DNA of 64,000 nucleotides from Alphaproteobacteria bacterium (GTDB taxonomy: Bacteria > Pseudomonadota > Alphaproteobacteria > Rhizobiales > GCA-2746425). The translations under genes were made by a program, and so were the position numbers. The stretch is from positions 124,001 through 188,000 of the forward strand of contig JANSWZ010000003.1 in the NCBI GenBank assembly GCA_024743215.1, given 5' to 3'. Positions 42,963 through 52,449 of the stretch are shown piece after piece. A model generated the notes under the pieces. It ran no database searches and was not told where the DNA came from. It saw only the letters and a program-made list of their open reading frames with translations. Position 1 is the stretch's first letter. Each line of letters begins with the position of its first letter.

Positions 42963-44549
42963 TTGGTGCATCATGAAGCGCCGTTGAGTGTTTTGGAGCG
43001 TTTCTTGGAGCCAACTGACGAAACTCCCGAACGGTTTAATATAGCTGCCTATGCGCTTGGCCGTATGGCGGCTAGCAAACCGGACAATGTTGCGCTGATG
43101 GTGTTTGATGGCACCACGCATGAGCCATCCGATGTGTGGACCTATGCAGCGTTGGAAGACGCTGTCTTGCGCACCAGGAATGGGCTGCAATCTCTTGGTA
43201 TCAAAATGGGCGATCGCGTGCTGCTGCGCATGGGCAACAGTGTTTGGTTTCCAATCATGTATTTTGCCTGTCTGGCAGGCGGGTTTGTTCCCGTTGCAAC
43301 GTCTGACCGGATCAGCCAGCGCGACCTTGATCATATTGCGACGGACTGCAAGCCGGTGATTATCGCCCATGATGGTGCAACGTCGCTGCCTTCCGAACAG
43401 ACCGATGCAAAGATATTTGGTCCGGATGATCTGCATTTTTTGTCGCAAAGTCCGCTTGGGTTATACGCCCGCACATTTTCTTATGATCCTGCCTATCTGA
43501 TTTACACCGATGGCACGACCGGTCCGCCTCGCGGGGTGTTACATGCACATCGTGCCCTTTGGGGCCGCTTGCGCCATCATAAGTCATGGCTTGGTCTGAC
43601 GCAGAAGGACAGGATGTTGCATACCGGTGCCGACAACTGGGCGCGTAGTATCGGGTATGGGCTTATGGATCCCTTGTGCTGCGGCGCTGCGGTTGTTCTG
43701 TTGTCGCCGCCGGATTTGCGCGGCGTCTTTGACAAAGCGTTGCCGCTTCTGGTGGAGTTGAGCGGTGCCACCATCGTTGTGGCGATGCCAGGGCAATACA
43801 ACACGGCGCTCAAAAGTGGCACGGTCACCGAAACGGCGATGCCCACGCTCACCAGAGCTATTTCAACCGGCGCAATTTTGCCTGCCCATATTGCTGAAGA
43901 GTGGCAGGCGGTGACGGGCCATCCGATCTATGATGGCTATGAACTGGCCGAGATTGCCTGTCCGGTTTTCAGCGGACCGGACTGCCCGGTAAAACCTGGT
44001 AAAATTGGCAAGCCTGCCCCTGGCAGCAAACTGGCAATTTTGGCACCGGATGCAGGTTTGAAAAATGTTGGCGTCAATCAGATCGGCGTCATCGCAACCC
44101 ACCGGTCCGATCCAGCCCTGATGCTTGGATACTGGAACGATGCCGAGACCACCAAGGCCTCTGTTCGCGGGGCGTGGTTCATGACGGGGGATCTGGGACT
44201 GCGGGATCAAGATGGCTATATACAGTATGAAGGACGGCTTGATTATCTCGTCAATGTCGAAGGATACCGGGCCAATCCCGAGGAAATTGAAACCATTATT
44301 CTGGCGCTTCCGGATATCAAGGAAGTTGCTGTTGCCGAAGGCGTGGTGCCCGGACGCGGAACAGGGCTCGTGGCTTATGTTGTGCCACAACCCGGCGCGC
44401 AGCTTGCGCCGAACGAGTTGAATCGAAATCTGGCACCGCTGCTGGTTGACTACAAGCGACCAAAGAAATGGGTCGAAGTCGATGGGCTGCCAAAGACCGC
44501 CAGTGGCAAGCTGGCGCGTTTCGCTTTGGCACAGGCGATTACCCCGTAA
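42963..44549 (+). CDS. AMP-forming acyl-CoA synthetase (benzoate-CoA ligase-like)
   Basis: 528 residues in the longest frame. The start is uncertain: TTG 42963 or GTG 42966, with no clear ribosome-binding site. Adenylation motifs: YTDGTTGPPRGVLHAHRALW (Lys replaced by Arg), YELAE, WFMTGDLGLRDQDG, RLDYLVNVEGYRANPEEIE and the catalytic Lys in PKTASGKLARFA. It activates a carboxylate to its CoA thioester. Its place after 3-hydroxybutyryl-CoA dehydrogenase suggests a short or aromatic acid. Substrate not determined. Confidence 0.88.
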   Translation: MVHHEAPLSVLERFLEPTDETPERFNIAAYALGRMAASKPDNVALMVFDGTTHEPSDVWTYAALEDAVLRTRNGLQSLGIKMGDRVLLRMGNSVWFPIMYFACLAGGFVPVATSDRISQRDLDHIATDCKPVIIAHDGATSLPSEQTDAKIFGPDDLHFLSQSPLGLYARTFSYDPAYLIYTDGTTGPPRGVLHAHRALWGRLRHHKSWLGLTQKDRMLHTGADNWARSIGYGLMDPLCCGAAVVLLSPPDLRGVFDKALPLLVELSGATIVVAMPGQYNTALKSGTVTETAMPTLTRAISTGAILPAHIAEEWQAVTGHPIYDGYELAEIACPVFSGPDCPVKPGKIGKPAPGSKLAILAPDAGLKNVGVNQIGVIATHRSDPALMLGYWNDAETTKASVRGAWFMTGDLGLRDQDGYIQYEGRLDYLVNVEGYRANPEEIETIILALPDIKEVAVAEGVVPGRGTGLVAYVVPQPGAQLAPNELNRNLAPLLVDYKRPKKWVEVDGLPKTASGKLARFALAQAITP

Positions 44550-44584
44550 ACGATTTGTAAAGGTTTCAATTCTAGGTTTATACC

Positions 44585-44788
44585 ATGGAACCAACAGTCG
44601 CAGCAGCATTGATGACGGCCTCCACGCAAGCAAAAATTACTGGCGCGGTAGCCGCACGCATGATTCAGATGGACCAGGATGCCGCGCAAACGCTGATCAC
44701 GGCCATGCAGGAAAGCAGCGAAAACTTGCAGACCATCACAGCTAATCTGGCAAGTGGTGTGGGAAACAATCTGGATTTTTCAGCTTAA
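44585..44788 (+). CDS. Small helical protein, possibly YjfB-like
   Basis: 67 residues, MEPTVAAALMTASTQAKITG to GVGNNLDFSA, with no Cys or Trp and strong helix-forming composition. The start and Ala/Gln-rich pattern resemble the short YjfB putative motility-protein family, but the match is weak. ATG is 35 bp after the acyl-CoA synthetase stop; the tail of that transcript may include it. Function unknown. Confidence 0.5.
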   Translation: MEPTVAAALMTASTQAKITGAVAARMIQMDQDAAQTLITAMQESSENLQTITANLASGVGNNLDFSA

Positions 44789-44851
44789 CTCCGGACGCAT
44801 CCACTCTTCCAAGCTAATACAACTTATAGAACGATTTGAATGGCGCTTTGT

Positions 44852-45478
44852 TCAGGCACTCAGGCCATGCAGAATGATGTCGATATGTGCGGTCAGGTAT
44901 TCTTCGATATCGATGGGGTCCTGAGCCTTGAACGTCAGATCCCAGAGTATGGCCATGATTGTTGGGGCCATAATCAACCTTGGCTCTCGTGCTGCCGGCC
45001 CATCCCGAATTTCACCCCGTTCAATGCCGCGCTTGATGATGTGTGTTAATATGGTAACGCCCTTGGAGGTGACTTCCTTGTGGTAGATGTCCACAAGGCC
45101 TGGGAATCGTGGACCTTCGGAGATCAATATCCGGATAACCCCTGAAATGTCGCTGCCAACGAATTGCTTGTAGATGCCGGTCAGCACCTGCCTTAGCAAG
45201 GCATCGGTTGGTCCTGGATAGTTTGTGACCATTTCTTCAAACTGATCCAACGAAAGAACCAGACGTGACCGGACCACGGCCATGAACAGGTCTTCCTTGC
45301 TGTCAAAGTAGCGGTAGATCGTGCCTTTTGCGATCCCGGCGCGTTGCGCAATATCCTCAAGGCGCGTTGCCGCCAATCCGCTGATTGCGAACTCCTCAAG
45401 TCCTGCCTGCAAAATTTCGCCAGGACGCGCGGCCTTTCTGCGTTTTGGTTTTTGAGGGCCAGTTTCAATTTTGGTCAT
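44852..45478 (-). CDS. TetR-family transcriptional regulator
   Basis: 208 residues. N-terminal helix-turn-helix: ILQAGLEEFAISGLAATRLE, DIAQRAGIAKGTIYRYFDSK then EDLFMAVVRSRL; C-terminal ligand domain of the TetR_C type (DISGVIRILISEGPRFPGLVD). Divergent from a DevBCA-like exporter, with a perfect palindrome in the intergenic space, the standard arrangement for a local repressor induced by the exported compound. Confidence 0.9.
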   Translation of the reverse strand: MTKIETGPQKPKRRKAARPGEILQAGLEEFAISGLAATRLEDIAQRAGIAKGTIYRYFDSKEDLFMAVVRSRLVLSLDQFEEMVTNYPGPTDALLRQVLTGIYKQFVGSDISGVIRILISEGPRFPGLVDIYHKEVTSKGVTILTHIIKRGIERGEIRDGPAAREPRLIMAPTIMAILWDLTFKAQDPIDIEEYLTAHIDIILHGLSA

Positions 45479-45506
45479 AGCAGGATCATTGACAGGGTTG
45501 GAATTT

Positions 45507-45526
45507 TAATGACTTTTGAGTCATTA
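45507..45526. promoter_or_regulatory. TetR operator palindrome
   Basis: TAATGACT-TTTG-AGTCATTA, perfect 8-bp arms and a 4-bp spacer, 29 bp upstream of the TetR start and 68 bp upstream of the exporter's first gene. One site could control both divergent promoters. TGACT-type arms are common for this regulator class. Confidence 0.8.
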
Positions 45527-45593
45527 TCTGTTTTAACGTGTGCAACCTGATTGCCTTTGTCTTCCAGTTTTGGACGGGGTGTCAAAGAAAACC

Positions 45594-46853
45594 ATGATTT
45601 TTATTAGGAATGCAGGTTTGCAACAGCCCTCAGATCGCTCAGAAGACCTGCCTGTATTGGTGATGGATCATGATGATGTATCTCCGGTGGCATTTTCAGG
45701 ACCGGTGCGTGGATCGCGTTTTCGATTGCCCTCGCGCCTCGTATGCATACCGCTTTTTCTGGTTACATTATTTGCGGGTGGCATTGTGGGGCTGTATTTT
45801 CAGCCGCCGGGCCTGAAAGCCTTTTTCCAACTGGTTGGTTTGCAGCCCGGAGGTGGCAGCAATACGCCGATTGCAGTACCGGTCCCACAAGCTGAAACAG
45901 CCGGATCTGATGCGGTAAGACCACTCATTATTGCCGGGTTGGGGCGCTTGATTCCGAATGGGGATGTGGTGACCGTTGCACTGCCCTTTGGGGCAGGAGA
46001 TGCGCGGATCAGCGACGTTCTGGTGCGTGCCGGAGACAAGGTCATGAAGGGCGACACGATTGCTGTTCTGGACAGTCTTGGCCAGTTGGAAGCACTGGTT
46101 GAAACGGCAGAAGCGAATGTTGCTGTGCGTGAGGCGACGCTTGAGCAAACGCGTGACATGGTGCGTGCCAGTATTGCCGAGGCGGAAGCGTCATTACAGA
46201 GAAGTCAGGCAGCATCGGATGTTGCCCGACAGGACTTTGATCGCACTAAATCACTGTCGGATCGTGGTGTTGCTTCACAGGCGGCATTGGATCAGGCGCT
46301 GTCGGTGATGGTGCAGGCCGAGCGGGAGGTGGAGCGCGATTCTGCGACGCTGTCACGCTTTACCAGCGATGGTCTGGACGCACAGGTGGATGTGGTTGTG
46401 GCAGCTCGTAATCTGGATTCAGCAAAAGCTGAATTGCGCCGATCCAAAAGCGATCTGGCAAAGGCGATGGTCATTGCGCCCATGGATGGCACCGTTCTGG
46501 ATGTTCATGTGCGCGCGGGCGAGAAATCCGGTGAAGATGGTGTCGCTGATATTGGTGATGTTGAAAACATGATGGCAGAGGTTGAGATCTTCCAGAACCA
46601 GATCGGGCTGATTCAGGTGGGGCAGAGTGTCCAGATCGTGGCTGACGCTTTTCAGCAAAGCCTGACGGGTGTGGTTTCGGAGATTGGACTTGAAGTGGAA
46701 CGCCAGACCGTGACCGCTGATGACCCGGCAGCCAATACGGATGCCCGCGTTGTTGAAATCATTGTCGAACTGGATCCGGCTTCGTCGGATATCGCGGCCC
46801 GGTTCACCAATCTGGAAGTCGTGGCCCGCATTGTGGTGGGGTCGGAGACTTGA
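45594..46853 (+). CDS. HlyD/DevB-type membrane fusion protein of an ABC exporter
   Basis: About 419 residues from ATG 45594; upstream start 45540 would add 18 unlikely residues. One membrane helix near 55-75 (SRLVCIPLFLVTLFAGGIVG), then a periplasmic part: barrel-sandwich half DISDVLVRAGDKVMKGDTIA-like, a long coiled-coil (about 130-260, ANVAVREATLEQTRDMVRAS on), and the returning lipoyl half MVIAPMDGTVLDVHVRAGE. It links the inner-membrane ABC pair to the outer membrane. First gene of the exporter operon; the following gene overlaps by 4 bp. Confidence 0.88.
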   Translation: MIFIRNAGLQQPSDRSEDLPVLVMDHDDVSPVAFSGPVRGSRFRLPSRLVCIPLFLVTLFAGGIVGLYFQPPGLKAFFQLVGLQPGGGSNTPIAVPVPQAETAGSDAVRPLIIAGLGRLIPNGDVVTVALPFGAGDARISDVLVRAGDKVMKGDTIAVLDSLGQLEALVETAEANVAVREATLEQTRDMVRASIAEAEASLQRSQAASDVARQDFDRTKSLSDRGVASQAALDQALSVMVQAEREVERDSATLSRFTSDGLDAQVDVVVAARNLDSAKAELRRSKSDLAKAMVIAPMDGTVLDVHVRAGEKSGEDGVADIGDVENMMAEVEIFQNQIGLIQVGQSVQIVADAFQQSLTGVVSEIGLEVERQTVTADDPAANTDARVVEIIVELDPASSDIAARFTNLEVVARIVVGSET

Positions 46854-48025
46854 CCGCAATTTTGGCGCGGCTGCTTGGGCGATTGCCGATTGGATGGCTG
46901 CAGCTTTTGCACAATAAAACCCGTTTGGCCGCGGCGGTGGCTGGTATTGCTTTTGCAAACATTCTTGTGTTCGTCCAATTGGGTGTGATGTTTGCTCTCA
47001 ATACGACGATCTTGCTGCCATATACGTTGTTTGATGCCGACATCATCATTTCCGCGGCAGATGCAAATACGTTGACAGATGGCAGTAATGTGCCACGTCA
47101 GCGCAGTTTTGAGGCCATGTCAGTTCCCGGGGTTGCAAGTGCATTGCCGCTGTTCGTTGGCAATGTGGACTGGACACGGGATGATGGGAATGTGACCAAT
47201 CTACAGGTTTTGGCGCTCGATCCCTCTCAGGGTGCCTATGTCATTCCCGAAATCCGCAACAAGATTGCCAATTTGCTTTTGATCGATACTGCCCTGATTG
47301 ATCGTATGACACGCGGGGCGGACACAGACCGGTTGGCTCTGATATCGCCGGACAATCCGTTGACTTTCGAAACGCGCGGCCGCACGCTCACGGTGCCAGG
47401 AACCATCAGCATTGGCGGTGGTTTTAGCTCCGATGGTTACATGGTGACCTCTGACCAGACGTTTCTGCGTCTGTTCAGCAGCCGCATCGCCGGTGCGCCC
47501 AATCACATTCTGCTCAAAACCGAACCTGGATTTAACGTGGATGCTGTCATTGAGGAATTGCGCCTATTGCTGCCGGACGACAAGGTTAAGGTGCGCACTC
47601 TGGCCGAAGCTGCAAAGGCGGATCAGATTTATCAGACAACCGAACGACCAACAGGCCTGATTTTCGGATTTGGTGTGGTGATGGGGGTGATTGTCGGTCT
47701 GGTGATTGTGTATCAGCTTCTGTCGACAGATGTCGCAGACCATCTGAAAGAATACGCGACCTTCAAGGCGATGGGCTACGGCCAGTCCTTCTTTATGGGG
47801 ATCATTTTTGAAGAAGCTCTGATCTTGGCAATTTTCGGATTTGTGCCAGGATTGATCATTTCCAGCATCCTGTATCAGCTTCTGAATTCTGCAACCGGTC
47901 TTCCGGTGATGATGGATATGGCCCGTCCGATTGCCGTGTTCTTGGGTACCATTGCAAGCTGTTCCATTTCCGGCGCCATAGCCACGCGCAGGCTGGCCAG
48001 TGCAGATCCTGCAGATTTGTTTTAA
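46850..48025 (+). CDS. DevC-type ABC exporter permease (FtsX-like)
   Basis: 391 residues from TTG 46850. One N-terminal membrane segment (RLAAAVAGIAFANILVFVQL) and three C-terminal (LIFGFGVVMGVIVGLVIVYQ, FMGIIFEEALILAIFGFVPG, IAVFLGTIASCSISGAIATR) around a large periplasmic domain, the MacB/FtsX permease plan. The family DevC works with DevB and DevA to export glycolipids or toxins. Coupled by overlap to the fusion protein gene and 9 bp before the ATPase. Confidence 0.88.
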   Translation: MTAILARLLGRLPIGWLQLLHNKTRLAAAVAGIAFANILVFVQLGVMFALNTTILLPYTLFDADIIISAADANTLTDGSNVPRQRSFEAMSVPGVASALPLFVGNVDWTRDDGNVTNLQVLALDPSQGAYVIPEIRNKIANLLLIDTALIDRMTRGADTDRLALISPDNPLTFETRGRTLTVPGTISIGGGFSSDGYMVTSDQTFLRLFSSRIAGAPNHILLKTEPGFNVDAVIEELRLLLPDDKVKVRTLAEAAKADQIYQTTERPTGLIFGFGVVMGVIVGLVIVYQLLSTDVADHLKEYATFKAMGYGQSFFMGIIFEEALILAIFGFVPGLIISSILYQLLNSATGLPVMMDMARPIAVFLGTIASCSISGAIATRRLASADPADLF

Positions 48026-48034
48026 GGCGCGGAT

Positions 48035-48745
48035 ATGACCGGTGCAGCTTTCCCGATTGTGACACAGGGCCTGAACCATTGGTTCGGAGTTGGGGAGGCC
48101 CGCAAACAGGCGATTTTTGATGTAAACTTGTCGATTGAGGCTGGAAAACTGACTGTCCTGATGGGGCCGTCCGGATCTGGAAAAACAACATTGCTGACGC
48201 TCATTGGTTGCTTGCGGGATGTTCAGGATGGCAGCGTTCACCTGCTGGGGCAGGAACTGTATGGCGCGTCTGAAGCTGATCTGGTTTTAGCGCGCAGGAA
48301 GCTCGGGTTCATTTTTCAGGCACATAATTTACATGAAAGTCTGACAGCTCTGCAAAATGTGCGTGTGGGCCTTGAAGTGCATGGCGCGTCTTTGTCTGGC
48401 AAGCGAAGCCAGTTTGAAGCAGCATCTGCGCATTTGCTTGGGCTTCTGGGGTTGAAGGACAGGATACATTACCTGCCAGGCAACTTGTCTGGTGGCCAAA
48501 AACAGCGTGTTGCCATTGCACGTGCTCTTGTTGGTAATCCGCGTATCATCTTTGCTGACGAGCCGACAGCTGCGCTGGATAAGGAATCTGGCACTCATGT
48601 TGTGCGCCTGCTCAAGCAGCTGGGCGAGCAACGCGGTACGACCACAGTGATGGTGACGCATGATAATCGGATATTGGAAATGGCTGACCGGATCATCACG
48701 TTGGAAGAAGGGCGGATTGTCGATGATATACCTGTTGCCAGTTAA
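48035..48745 (+). CDS. DevA-type ABC exporter ATPase
   Basis: 236 residues. Walker A GPSGSGKTTLLTLIG, Q-loop FIFQAHNLHE, signature NLSGGQKQRVAIARAL, Walker B IIFADEPTAALD and switch His VMVTHDNRILE, all of the LolD/MacB-like class that drives FtsX-type permeases. It completes the TetR-controlled DevBCA-like exporter. Confidence 0.93.
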   Translation: MTGAAFPIVTQGLNHWFGVGEARKQAIFDVNLSIEAGKLTVLMGPSGSGKTTLLTLIGCLRDVQDGSVHLLGQELYGASEADLVLARRKLGFIFQAHNLHESLTALQNVRVGLEVHGASLSGKRSQFEAASAHLLGLLGLKDRIHYLPGNLSGGQKQRVAIARALVGNPRIIFADEPTAALDKESGTHVVRLLKQLGEQRGTTTVMVTHDNRILEMADRIITLEEGRIVDDIPVAS

Positions 48746-48751
48746 CAGGCA

Positions 48752-48784
48752 GGTTTGGCGCTGATCACCTGATTTCGCCAAACC
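48752..48784. terminator. Hairpin between convergent exporter and PAS genes
   Basis: Perfect 9-bp stem GGTTTGGCG (48752-48760) with CGCCAAACC (48776-48784) and a 15-nt loop, seven bases after the DevA stop. It overlaps the last codons of the convergent PAS gene. Only a weak T run follows on either strand, so a bidirectional terminator is likely but not proven. Confidence 0.5.
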
Positions 48785-49676
48785 GTTGTGGTTTATGGTC
48801 CGCCTGCTCCATAAGCCGCGCAATCTGGGCAGCGGTCTTGTTCTGCTTCGTCTCCGAATTCCCTGGTGGGGTCACCATAATAATAAGGCCGCCAATTTCG
48901 CCCAGCGCTGTGTGCCAGGGAAATATGGACGCGCCAGACGCGGAAGTTGCCACCCGCGTTTCGCCATTCTCGAGCGCCTGAGAGCGATGAACAGTTTCAC
49001 CGTTCAAAACGCGTTGGTGTTGTGAACGCCATTCCTTTGGAATCTCCGGCAGAGCTTCGTAGTGGGATTTGCCCACATAGGAATCGGGATCTTGCAAACC
49101 GTGAAATTCCGCCCAGGCAGGGCTGATCTGCAAATAGCACATATTGCGATCCAGAATAGCGATCGGAGAGGGAGAATTGGCAATGATTGAACTGACCAAT
49201 TGCGCGCGGGTTTTCGAGATGTTCTTGTCAGAGATGCTCTGTGTGACATCTCGGAAAATACCATAAACCGCTTTGACGCTTTTATTCGCATCCAGCTCGA
49301 CGGATGCCATGGACTGCACAAAGCGCATTTTGCCATCTATCCGCTTCAGCCTGAGAACAAAGTCAAATCCGTTTTTGTTGGAAATGGCATCGCCGATCAG
49401 AAACTCGACTGTTTTGGCATCTTCAGGATGATAAAGCGCGACCGCCTTACTGACATTGACCGTGCCTTTGCGTGGTTGCATGCCATGAATGCGGTATACA
49501 TTTTCCGACCACCATGCATTGCCGGTGCTGACATCGATGCGCCAAAATCCGAAAGCCTCAGCCTGAAGCATCAGTTGGACCAACAGTTCCGGTTTTACTT
49601 CCATCGATTCGGTTGGCAGACTTCCCGGGTCGAATTGATCATATCTCACAGGGTTTTTCAAAAGATGCACCAGCAT
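48765..49676 (-). CDS. PAS-domain protein without output domain
   Basis: 303 residues. Two PAS-like repeats: the first around EAFGFWRIDVSTGNAWWSEN to KSVKAVYGIFRDVTQS (PAS_3/PAC, ~37-143), the second from ILDRNMCYLQISPAWAEFHG to GGLIIMVTP (PAS fold, ~170-270). No kinase, GGDEF or helix-turn-helix domain follows; the protein ends in a charged tail. It may sense a ligand or redox state for a partner. The neighbouring genes give no clue. Confidence 0.75.
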   Translation of the reverse strand: MLVHLLKNPVRYDQFDPGSLPTESMEVKPELLVQLMLQAEAFGFWRIDVSTGNAWWSENVYRIHGMQPRKGTVNVSKAVALYHPEDAKTVEFLIGDAISNKNGFDFVLRLKRIDGKMRFVQSMASVELDANKSVKAVYGIFRDVTQSISDKNISKTRAQLVSSIIANSPSPIAILDRNMCYLQISPAWAEFHGLQDPDSYVGKSHYEALPEIPKEWRSQHQRVLNGETVHRSQALENGETRVATSASGASIFPWHTALGEIGGLIIMVTPPGNSETKQNKTAAQIARLMEQADHKPQRFGEIR

Positions 49677-49872
49677 TAACTAATCAGAAAATTTATAGTG
49701 ATCAGGGCACGTTAAGATCATGTGAATGTAGTAGTGATTCTGCACCGTTGCGCCTTTAAGTGTAGCGACGGTTACGGGTTTCCTAAGAACAATGAATCAA
49801 AACGCAAAAAGCTTCTGGTTCTGGCAATTAGAAGCTGATTGGGATTTCAAACGATCTCTAGTGGGGCTCGTT

Positions 49873-50532
49873 CTAACTGGACCTATCGTTAGTTTCCCTA
49901 CCGATAATGGCACTGACCAGCGCTTTTGCGTCTTCACTATCCCAATGTGCAGGACCGGACAAATGCGCAACCCGGCAGCCATTCTTGTCGACAATGATCG
50001 TAGTCGGCATGCCGAACGCAAGGCCCTTCTTCTTCAGATTGTTGAATATATCGGTGGTCTGGTCTGCGTAGAGTGGCAGATTGGAGACATTTATCTCGTC
50101 CAGAAAGGCGAGGGGGCGTTCTGCGCCCTTGGTGTCGATATTCACGGCAACGACTTCAAATTCTTCGCCGCTTAATGCTGTTTGCAGATTGGACAATGCC
50201 GGCATTTCTGCGCGACACGGGGCGCACCAGGTTGCCCAGAGGTTGAAGACAACTGCCTTGCCTTTCCAGTCGGCCAAAGTGATGTCGTCACCTTCGGGTG
50301 ATTTGAACTGGAGATCGCCCAGATAGTCCGGCGTGTCTGCCAATTGTACCGCTGCCATTTCCCCCTGGATGAACGGATCAAGTGATGAGGCAACGTTAGA
50401 TCCTGCGGAACAGGCTGCGCCGGTATTTGCCACAACTGCCGCACTATCATGGACATCGCTACCCAGTTTCCCGTATAGGAGCAGCGATCCTGCAATCACG
50501 CCTGCAATGGCGGCCAGTAGCAGCACTTTCAT
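49873..50532 (-). CDS. tlpA: TlpA/CcmG-type thiol-disulfide oxidoreductase
   Basis: 219 residues. N-terminal membrane anchor ([19 protein letters not shown]) and a periplasmic thioredoxin fold with [17 protein letters not shown], active-site WCxxC, and cis-Pro in [16 protein letters not shown]. It reduces cysteines, for example of cytochrome c or cytochrome oxidase factors. Divergent from argH with a 78-bp gap, an arrangement found across Rhizobiales. Confidence 0.92.
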   Translation of the reverse strand: MKVLLLAAIAGVIAGSLLLYGKLGSDVHDSAAVVANTGAACSAGSNVASSLDPFIQGEMAAVQLADTPDYLGDLQFKSPEGDDITLADWKGKAVVFNLWATWCAPCRAEMPALSNLQTALSGEEFEVVAVNIDTKGAERPLAFLDEINVSNLPLYADQTTDIFNNLKKKGLAFGMPTTIIVDKNGCRVAHLSGPAHWDSEDAKALVSAIIGRETNDRSS

Positions 50533-50610
50533 GACAACATCCTGTTGTTTGTTCGCATAAGCCCGTGCAGCCCTGAATTGGGACTTGCTCAGAATTCACG
50601 AAGGTCATTT

Positions 50611-52059
50611 ATGTCCAAAGGTTCAAATAAGCCGCAAGGCGCATCGGAACAAGTTGACGGCACATCAAACACCACTTCGTCCAATACGATGTGGGGTGGT
50701 CGTTTTTCCTCGGCACCTGATGCCATCATGGAAGAAATTAATGCCTCGATCGATTTCGACAAGGCCATGTTTCGCCAGGATATTGCAGGTTCCAAGGCTC
50801 ACGCTGCGATGCTTGAGGCCCAAGGCATTCTGTCTCATGAAGATGTGGCAAAAATCGTTCACGGTCTAGACACGATTTTGCGAGAAATCGAAACCGGCCA
50901 GTTTACGTTCTCCCGGCAGCTGGAAGATATCCATATGAATGTGGAAGCCCGGCTGCGGGAACTGATCGGCGATGCGGCCGGTCGACTGCATACCGGGCGG
51001 TCACGTAACGATCAGGTTGCGACCGATTTCAAACTCTGGGTGCGCGACACAATTGATGCGCTGGATGGCGCACTTGCCGGGCTGCAAAAGACGCTTGCAG
51101 AAAAGGCTTTGGAGCATGCTGCTGTGTTCATGCCCGGTTTTACGCATCTGCAATCCGCGCAGCCTGTGACATTTGGTCACCATCTCATGGCCTATGTTGA
51201 AATGCTGGGGCGGGACAGGAGCCGCTTTGCCGATGCCCGCAAGCGCCTCAATGAAAGCCCATTGGGGGCAGCGGCCCTGGCTGGGACGTCATTTCCCATT
51301 GATCGGGAGATGACCGCCAAGAGCCTTGGCTTTGACCGGCCTACTGCCAATTCTCTGGACAGTGTTTCAGATCGTGACTTCGTCCTGGAGGCCCTGTCCG
51401 CTGCAACGATCAGCGCCATGCATTTGTCGCGCTTTGCTGAGGAGTTGGTGATCTGGTCATCGGCACAGTTCCAGTTTGTTCATCTGTCTGACAAATTTAC
51501 CACTGGTTCGTCCATCATGCCGCAGAAGCGCAATCCGGATGCCGCTGAATTGGTACGCGCTAAAATCGGACGTATTGCCGGGGCTTATCAGGCGCTCATC
51601 ATTGTCATGAAAGGCCTGCCATTGGCCTATTCCAAGGACATGCAGGAAGACAAGGAGCAGGCTTTTGATGCGTTCAACGCCTTTTCGCTTGTGATTGCAG
51701 CGACCGCCGGAATGGTGGCTGATCTGGAACCCAATGAAAAAAATCTGGCGAAGGCTGCCGGTAGCGGATTTGCAACAGCAACAGATTTGGCTGACTGGCT
51801 GGTTCGCGTGCTCGACCTGCCGTTCCGCGATGCGCACCATGTGACAGGACGCATCGTTGCTCTTGCTGAGGAGCTGAACTGTGATCTGCATCGGGTGCCG
51901 CTGGCAGACATGCAGGCGATTGAACCTAAGATCACAAAGGATGTGCTGGGTGTTCTGAGCGTGCGCAAATCAGTCATGAGCCGGGTCAGTTATGGCGGTA
52001 CCGCACCTGCCAATGTACGCAAACAGGCCAAGCGCTGGATTCGTGCATTGGAGCGGTAG
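50611..52059 (+). CDS. argH: Argininosuccinate lyase
   Basis: 482 residues from ATG 50611; the frame's upstream ATG (50545) overlaps tlpA's promoter region. Signature [15 protein letters not shown], catalytic block [13 protein letters not shown] and [11 protein letters not shown]. It cleaves argininosuccinate to arginine and fumarate. The ~30-residue Ser/Asn-rich N-terminal extension before [11 protein letters not shown] is longer than in many homologues, so an internal start cannot be ruled out. Followed by lptM and lysA. Confidence 0.96.
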   Translation: MSKGSNKPQGASEQVDGTSNTTSSNTMWGGRFSSAPDAIMEEINASIDFDKAMFRQDIAGSKAHAAMLEAQGILSHEDVAKIVHGLDTILREIETGQFTFSRQLEDIHMNVEARLRELIGDAAGRLHTGRSRNDQVATDFKLWVRDTIDALDGALAGLQKTLAEKALEHAAVFMPGFTHLQSAQPVTFGHHLMAYVEMLGRDRSRFADARKRLNESPLGAAALAGTSFPIDREMTAKSLGFDRPTANSLDSVSDRDFVLEALSAATISAMHLSRFAEELVIWSSAQFQFVHLSDKFTTGSSIMPQKRNPDAAELVRAKIGRIAGAYQALIIVMKGLPLAYSKDMQEDKEQAFDAFNAFSLVIAATAGMVADLEPNEKNLAKAAGSGFATATDLADWLVRVLDLPFRDAHHVTGRIVALAEELNCDLHRVPLADMQAIEPKITKDVLGVLSVRKSVMSRVSYGGTAPANVRKQAKRWIRALER

Positions 52060-52194
52060 ACTCGAGCTGAAGAGCAGCTTGGAAAGATGGCCTGTGAATT
52101 CGGCCCCTTGAAATCTGGGTCGACTTGCGACAAAAGACTGTTAATTGTATTTGTGTAAATTGAAAAACCATGATTTCCGCAAAAGGAGCCTTCC

Positions 52195-52398
52195 GTGACA
52201 CGTAAAAAGATGACCGCTGCCAGTTTGATTGGCGTATTGACCTTGACTCTTGCGCTTGGTGCATGTGGCCGTCGTGGTGCTTTGGAAGATCCAGATCCCA
52301 CCTATCGCGGTGGCGGTAGCGGATCTCTGGAAGATGCCGTAATCGGATATGATGCAGAGAAGCCCGACCGGAAATTCATTCTCGACGGCCTTATCTAA
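52195..52398 (+). CDS. lptM: LptM-type small lipoprotein
   Basis: 67 residues with a lipoprotein signal: LIGVLTLTLALGACGRRGAL, lipobox LGAC with acylated Cys near 24, followed by GRRGALEDP, which matches the LptM (YifL) N-terminal motif. LptM helps assemble the LptD/LptE outer-membrane translocon. Its position between argH and lysA is conserved in alphaproteobacteria. GTG start with AAAGGAGCC upstream. Confidence 0.88.
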   Translation: MTRKKMTAASLIGVLTLTLALGACGRRGALEDPDPTYRGGGSGSLEDAVIGYDAEKPDRKFILDGLI

Positions 52399-52413
52399 GC
52401 TTCAAAACGCTAT

Positions 52414-52433
52414 GCCTGCCGCTTAGCGCAGGC
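52414..52433 (+). terminator. Hairpin between lptM and lysA
   Basis: A 6-bp stem, GCCTGC (52414-52419) with GCAGGC (52428-52433), directly after the lptM stop and before the lysA ribosome-binding site. Only TTT follows, so it may act as a weak terminator or an mRNA processing/translation control element of the operon. Confidence 0.35.
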
Positions 52434-52449
52434 TTTGGGAGAGCCGGTC

